Shown here in pieces: positions 42,559 to 45,797 of a stretch of 45,797 nucleotides of DNA. The DNA comes from a virus: positions 1 to 45,797 of IMG/VR virus record IMGVR_UViG_3300005253_000046; one strand, given 5' to 3'. The translations under genes and the position numbers were made by a program. How positions within the stretch are numbered: position 1 is the stretch's first letter; each line of letters begins with the position of its first letter. The notes under the pieces are model-generated. The model was not told the origin of the DNA. It made no database searches and was given only the letters and a program-made list of their open reading frames with translations.

Positions 42559-43707
42559 TTAAAAGAATGGGGATGAAGCAGCAGAAGGATTTAACGGCTT
42601 TCGAGTAGGTTTGGTTGGGCCGAAAATGGGGCCAGACGCCACCCGAGAAACTGAACTTGTGGTTGGGATAACGCCAGGAGCAGAACTGAGCCCTGAAGAC
42701 AACCCACCCGCACTGGAGCTAAAGAACCTGGAGAAATCAGCAGTAGCTTCCCTGCCTGCTTTTATAGCTGCGGCGTTTGAAGGTGCGGCGCGCCCGAAAC
42801 TTACTCCCCCACCAGCACTTGGGATACCTAGGCTTCTGGGGGCCTGACTGGGTGCGGCTCCCTCACCCCCGCCAGGACGTAATCCGGCGTTAATCCCTGC
42901 CTGACTGGTCCTGATTTGGCGGAGTTGGTTAAGCAGATTCAAGGTCCTATCTTGGGTACTGAGCCCAATGTTGGATCGTGCGACCTCTTGATTTGACTGT
43001 AACTCGGCTCCCGCAAGGTTAAACTGTGACTCACTTCCAGCAGTGCTAAGGTTGAACTGAGCTAGAACCTGACGCTCCTGTGAGTTGAGGCTTTCAATAG
43101 AAATACCAGCTTGAACCTTGTTCAGTACGGAGTCGAGTAAGTCGCGCTGTTGTGACTGTTCCCGGGAGAACCTGGCCTGTTCAAGGGCAACCTGAAACTG
43201 TCTGGCAAGGCCCTGTTGACGCCCAGCCTCAGTGACAATAGGCAGAGCCAACTCAGCGCCCGCACGGGTGGTGGCTTCCAAAGCGGCAGGGCCTCTACCA
43301 AACCCGGCTTTGATAGCAGCAGCTTGATTGGCCGGGCCTACAATCGTATTGATGAACTCCCGCGCCTTCTCCAAACGCAACGTGGGATCGGCAGCTTCAA
43401 ACAAGCCTTCCAACCCTGCCAGCTCACCTGCGGAGGTAGCTGTTTCGCGGCCTCTTACACCAGCAATAGCTTCGTCTAGCTCCGAGAGAAAAGGAACCCC
43501 ACGACTGGTTTTAAAGTCCGGGCGATCCGGTGCGACGAACTTGGGAGCAGGACCAAACTGAGGATCAAAAGGTGACTGTGTGAGAGCGCTTACCTGTGCA
43601 GCTATTTCTGTTTCCAGATTTAGTTTTCCACTTGGCTTTCTTGCAGCAGCCCTTCGACCAGCACCCAGCGCCCGAGAAAAATTGATCCTGTTGTCTAAAT
43701 GAGCCAA
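42559..43707 (-). CDS. Putative ejection (internal virion) protein 1
   Basis: 382 residues, Ala/Gln/Arg/Ser-rich with long helices ('TEAGRQQGLARQFQVALEQARFSREQSQQRDLL') and a Gly/Ser/Pro-rich end. This resembles smaller ejection or tail-needle-associated helical proteins. First of the three; ATG 43707 touches the preceding stop. Confidence 0.45.
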   Translation of the reverse strand: MAHLDNRINFSRALGAGRRAAARKPSGKLNLETEIAAQVSALTQSPFDPQFGPAPKFVAPDRPDFKTSRGVPFLSELDEAIAGVRGRETATSAGELAGLEGLFEAADPTLRLEKAREFINTIVGPANQAAAIKAGFGRGPAALEATTRAGAELALPIVTEAGRQQGLARQFQVALEQARFSREQSQQRDLLDSVLNKVQAGISIESLNSQERQVLAQFNLSTAGSESQFNLAGAELQSNQEVARSNIGLSTQDRTLNLLNQLRQIRTSQAGINAGLRPGGGEGAAPSQAPRSLGIPSAGGGVSFGRAAPSNAAAIKAGREATADFSRFFSSSAGGLSSGLSSAPGVIPTTSSVSRVASGPIFGPTKPTRKPLNPSAASSPFF

Positions 43708-44169
43708 TCAAACCAACTCCTTTTCCATGACATAGTGCTTGGTGAAGAACCCGTACTTCTTTGCCCACTTAGGGTCAGCCCGACGAGCAAGAAGAGTCAA
43801 CCGGGGTATGGCGTCTTCTTGTCCAAGCACTTGCAAATTATACAACTTGAGCCACGACTCCGCAAGGGCTATGAACTCACCTATAGTGTCACTCTCGGTG
43901 GGCTCGTCCACACGAGGTTGCAAAATATATGCTTTGCTATCTGTGGCGGCAGCAACGGCGTGACCTTTTACCAACCCTTTATCGCTGAGGGCGGCAAGAA
44001 TCAAGACCCCGGGATCAAGAACCCAAGCACGGGCAATTATCTGGTGAAGGGGAGAAAGGTCCTCCCCGTGTTCTTCTGCGTTGTCAACGATCCTGTTGCC
44101 CACCTCAGCCAGTATGAAGCTACCAGCCTTCGTGTAAGGCTTGGGTGAAACGATTTTAACTGAAATCAT
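43708..44169 (-). CDS. Conserved-type virion-region protein, possible GNAT-like fold
   Basis: 153 residues, alpha/beta. 'VGNRIVDNAEEHG', 'VLILAALSDKGLVKGHAVAAATDSKAYILQPRVD' and the end 'WAKKYGFFTKHYVMEKEL' fall in an order reminiscent of acetyltransferase-like (GNAT) domains found near phage structural genes. No acetyl-CoA loop is clear, so catalysis is doubtful. Sits just before the ejection genes. Confidence 0.45.
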   Translation of the reverse strand: MISVKIVSPKPYTKAGSFILAEVGNRIVDNAEEHGEDLSPLHQIIARAWVLDPGVLILAALSDKGLVKGHAVAAATDSKAYILQPRVDEPTESDTIGEFIALAESWLKLYNLQVLGQEDAIPRLTLLARRADPKWAKKYGFFTKHYVMEKELV

Positions 44170-44178
44170 AATGACCCC

Positions 44179-44571
44179 TTAATGTTTGACTGCATTCTTA
44201 CCACCCGCAGCCGCTCGTACTTTTTCGGCTTCTTCATTTTCCCTTTTCCTGCGCTTTTGCCCTTCTTCCACAAGTTTGTCTATGCTGGTTTTGGGGGCTT
44301 GACCCATGAGATGTTCTAAAGCAACATGAATTGCTTGCTGTGCTTTGGGTTCCAAACGCTTTGCCAGTTCGTTGCTGGCTAAGATTCGGCAGTTCATTTC
44401 AAATTGTCTGTCGTCCATGAGTTTGAAAAAGGGGGCTGTTTCTCGAATCAACGCGTCGTAAAATGTTTCCCCTGACCCTAGCATGATGTCCTCACGGCTT
44501 GCATCCAACTCAAGATTGCACTGTTCTCCATCAGCAGTGACTCGAATGATTCCAAATTTGACATTTCCCAT
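44179..44571 (-). CDS. Small helical protein, unknown
   Basis: 130 residues. Short beta start ('VKFGIIRVTADGEQCNLELDAS'), then helices and a very basic C-terminus ('QKRRKRENEEAEKVRAAAGGK'). AAAGGAG lies upstream. It might bind DNA or capsid; unknown. Confidence 0.5.
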   Translation of the reverse strand: MGNVKFGIIRVTADGEQCNLELDASREDIMLGSGETFYDALIRETAPFFKLMDDRQFEMNCRILASNELAKRLEPKAQQAIHVALEHLMGQAPKTSIDKLVEEGQKRRKRENEEAEKVRAAAGGKNAVKH

Positions 44572-44572
44572 T

Positions 44573-44749
44573 TTATCTCCTTTCCAATTTTATTTCGGCA
44601 ATCCGAACCGAATAAGTTTTCTCGCCTAAATCAAAACTAAAATCCACTTCTCCTGTAAGTAGATTCGTACCAGCTCCGATACTTTTACCGCCAAGGGTAT
44701 CAACAAAACGCTCTAACTTATGTCTAAGGCCTAACAATAAGTCCTCCAT
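44573..44749 (-). CDS. Small protein, unknown
   Basis: 58 residues (MEDLLLGLRHKLERFVDTLG...), amphipathic helix then beta strands ('GEVDFSFDLGEKTYSVRIAEI'). Its end 'LERR' codons contain the AAAGGAG of the next gene, a coupled layout. Confidence 0.5.
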   Translation of the reverse strand: MEDLLLGLRHKLERFVDTLGGKSIGAGTNLLTGEVDFSFDLGEKTYSVRIAEIKLERR

Positions 44750-44758
44750 TTCAGTCTC

Positions 44759-45145
44759 CTATGTTCTGAGTGCTAAATTCGAGCCGTCCATAGGCAGCTC
44801 GAACGTGTCAGGGTCCACTTCTACCAGGGTATGATGACCCGTGGGACCCACTTTTCCTATGATAACTCCACGACCGTTAAAAAGATTCCGCTGCTGTTCT
44901 ATTTGTTCTGATTCCTCTTTCATAAACTGCTGGCCCAAACTGCGTAACACCTTGATCTTGCCAGGGCCGTAGACTGTTCCATTGACGAAGTGCCGCATAC
45001 GCAAGGCAACTACAAGGTGAGACTCTTGTGACCGACGCACCTTGAGCATGTTTGCAGCCCGATTAGCACGAGCTTGTTTGGTGCTTTTCTTTTTGCGCTT
45101 GCCACCTTTAGTTTTGAGGGGTTTTTTGATTTCCATTGTGGGCAT
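44759..45145 (-). CDS. Basic small protein, possible head-associated
   Basis: 128 residues. Very basic first 40 residues (Lys/Arg run 'KTKGGKRKKKSTKQARANRAAN'), then a beta-rich half 'MRHFVNGTVYGPGKIKVLRSLG...GVIIGKVGPTGHHTLVEVDPDTF'. Location two genes after the capsid gene suggests a head completion or DNA-binding virion protein. Confidence 0.5.
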   Translation of the reverse strand: MPTMEIKKPLKTKGGKRKKKSTKQARANRAANMLKVRRSQESHLVVALRMRHFVNGTVYGPGKIKVLRSLGQQFMKEESEQIEQQRNLFNGRGVIIGKVGPTGHHTLVEVDPDTFELPMDGSNLALRT

Positions 45146-45148
45146 CCT

Positions 45149-45397
45149 TTATGCAACAGTTAGGGTTATAGACTCACCGGGGGATAATTTACGGACTCTT
45201 ACATTGTAGTGACCAATCCAGGTTGGCAACTGTGGGTCAGTTAAATCAATTACAAAGTCATGGTCAAGATTTCCGCGAACTTTCAGCAGAATGTGACCTT
45301 TGCTTTCGTCATGCAATCCAACACACAAATCACCGATGTTCAAATCATCGATGTTGGTTCCTTGGTAAGATTCTAAACCGGTTTCTAAAGTGTACAT
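45149..45397 (-). CDS. Small protein, unknown
   Basis: 82 residues, acidic, beta-rich ('LCVGLHDESKGHILLKVRGNLDHDFVIDLTDPQ'). ATG overlaps the membrane peptide stop (TAATG). Unknown function. Confidence 0.5.
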   Translation of the reverse strand: MYTLETGLESYQGTNIDDLNIGDLCVGLHDESKGHILLKVRGNLDHDFVIDLTDPQLPTWIGHYNVRVRKLSPGESITLTVA

Positions 45398-45546
45398 TAT
45401 TTGATTTGCTCCGCAATTTTGGTGTATTCCGCGAGGGGATAGAGTAACTCAGAAATGAAAGTGCCGATGATTACCGATGCAAGAAGCACCAGCAATATCA
45501 GTACGGGGATAACGATGAGGCTCATTGCAAGATAACGTGCGTACAT
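45397..45546 (-). CDS. Small membrane protein after capsid gene
   Basis: 49 residues with a single long membrane helix (about 7-30, 'AMSLIVIPVLILLVLLASVIIG') and a short soluble tail. ATG 45546 with GGGAGATG upstream; it follows the hairpin behind the capsid gene. Confidence 0.55.
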   Translation of the reverse strand: MYARYLAMSLIVIPVLILLVLLASVIIGTFISELLYPLAEYTKIAEQIK

Positions 45547-45570
45547 TTATCATCTCCCTAGAAATGAAAT

Positions 45571-45608
45571 CTCTTCTGTGAACCAGATTGAGACGGATTC
45601 ACAGAGAG
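45571..45608 (-). terminator. Hairpin downstream of major capsid gene (attenuator-like)
   Basis: Stem CTGTGAA/TTCACAG plus CTCT/AGAG across a one-base bulge, loop of 15 bases, starting about 12 bases after the capsid stop on the minus strand. Only a weak T-rich run follows, so partial termination or RNA stabilisation is more likely than full termination. It would keep capsid mRNA more abundant than downstream genes. Confidence 0.5.
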
Positions 45609-45619
45609 GTCTCACTTGG

Positions 45620-45797
45620 TTACGACGGCAGTTGCGCGCTGTAGGTGGACGAAGACTCAAGTCTCACGAAGTAGTCATTATCGATGATAAAAGACTTCCA
45701 CATGATCTTAGAGCCAATCTTCCGGCCTTGCGCCAGGGGATTGCTGAAGGATGCACCGGCAGGCGTAATGTACGACTGCAAGGACATACCATTCAAC
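45620..45797 (-). CDS. Major capsid protein, 3' end (continues at left edge of window)
   Basis: The last part of the capsid gene: bases 45676-45620 encode the final 18 residues and the TAA (45622-45620). Bases 45677-45797 duplicate window positions 1-121. The frame is continuous through the join with the segment at 1-1233, which proves the circular arrangement. Confidence 0.8.
   Translation of the reverse strand, partial: LNGMSLQSYITPAGASFSNPLAQGRKIGSKIMWKSFIIDNDYFVRLESSSTYSAQLPS
45677..45797. repeat. Direct terminal repeat, right copy
   Basis: Identical to bases 1-121; see the left copy. Confidence 0.95.

Noticed and set aside
1-45797. CRISPR array, insertion sequence, integrase or lysogeny module
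   Set aside because: No regularly spaced repeats, no transposase or recombinase motifs and no repressor-like gene pair were seen.

Overview
The window is one complete genome of a tailed, apparently podovirus-like phage of a Gram-negative host. It is captured as a closed circle: the first 121 bases are repeated exactly at the end (45677-45797), and the major capsid gene reads in frame across that join, so the unit length is 45,676 bp. Evidence for podovirus-like morphology is the N4-gp56-type capsid protein, a large portal, P22/T7-type adaptor and nozzle-like proteins, putative ejection proteins, and no tape measure or sheath. A Gram-negative host is suggested by lipoproteins, signal peptides, a SleB-like muramidase and a holin/lipoprotein cluster. 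I see no integrase, repressor or lysogeny module, so it is probably virulent. The host species cannot be named from the sequence.

Layout. (1) Minus strand, 13186 down to 1 and on around the circle to 34520: packaging and virion genes. In order of transcription these are a small DNA-binding-type protein and putative small terminase, large terminase, portal, small proteins, a beta-helix protein, an alpha/beta hydrolase, a holin/membrane/lipoprotein lysis-like group, small virion-like proteins, three consecutive genes with Sec signal peptides, scaffold, major capsid, then (right end of window) small proteins, three large putative ejection proteins, a nozzle-like protein, a cysteine-rich group, a fibre-like protein and the adaptor. 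(2) 13187-14128: about 0.9 kb without a convincing gene, filled with repeats, a hairpin and sigma-54 type promoter motifs on both strands. (3) Plus strand 14129-21973: a dense early operon of about 35 very small genes, many with CxxC zinc-ribbon motifs, plus a SprT-like metallopeptidase, a papain-fold-like protein, a sigma-like protein and a SleB-type lysin. (4) Minus strand 23533-21918: a four-gene island with a RepA-like helicase/ATPase and a GIY-YIG-like protein. (5) Plus strand 23704-34425: replication and recombination. It holds a RecB/Cas4-like nuclease, a Sak4-like ATPase with its SSB-like partner, a uracil-DNA-glycosylase/3'-5' exonuclease fusion, a separate family A polymerase palm gene, a deoxyribosyltransferase-like protein and a DEDDy exonuclease with a zinc ribbon. 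(6) 34426-34517: a tRNA-like element filling the gap between two convergent genes.

Most unusual: seven exact -24/-12 (sigma-54) core matches clustered in 2.3 kb at the divergent control region and early operon start, where about 0.2 would be expected by chance in the whole window. Next are a CCA-ending tRNA-like cloverleaf with a double-length anticodon arm and a swapped D-loop/T-loop contact; a PolA gene cut in two at the thumb by a five-gene cassette; three adjacent secreted proteins inside the virion module; a gene that appears to start at AUA; and a zinc-ribbon gene with an in-frame TGA. My working model is that host sigma-54 RNA polymerase plus a host enhancer-binding protein launches the early operon, and possibly the leftward late operon, from region 2. 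That is inference from motifs only. All functional names are from motif and sequence recognition without database searches.
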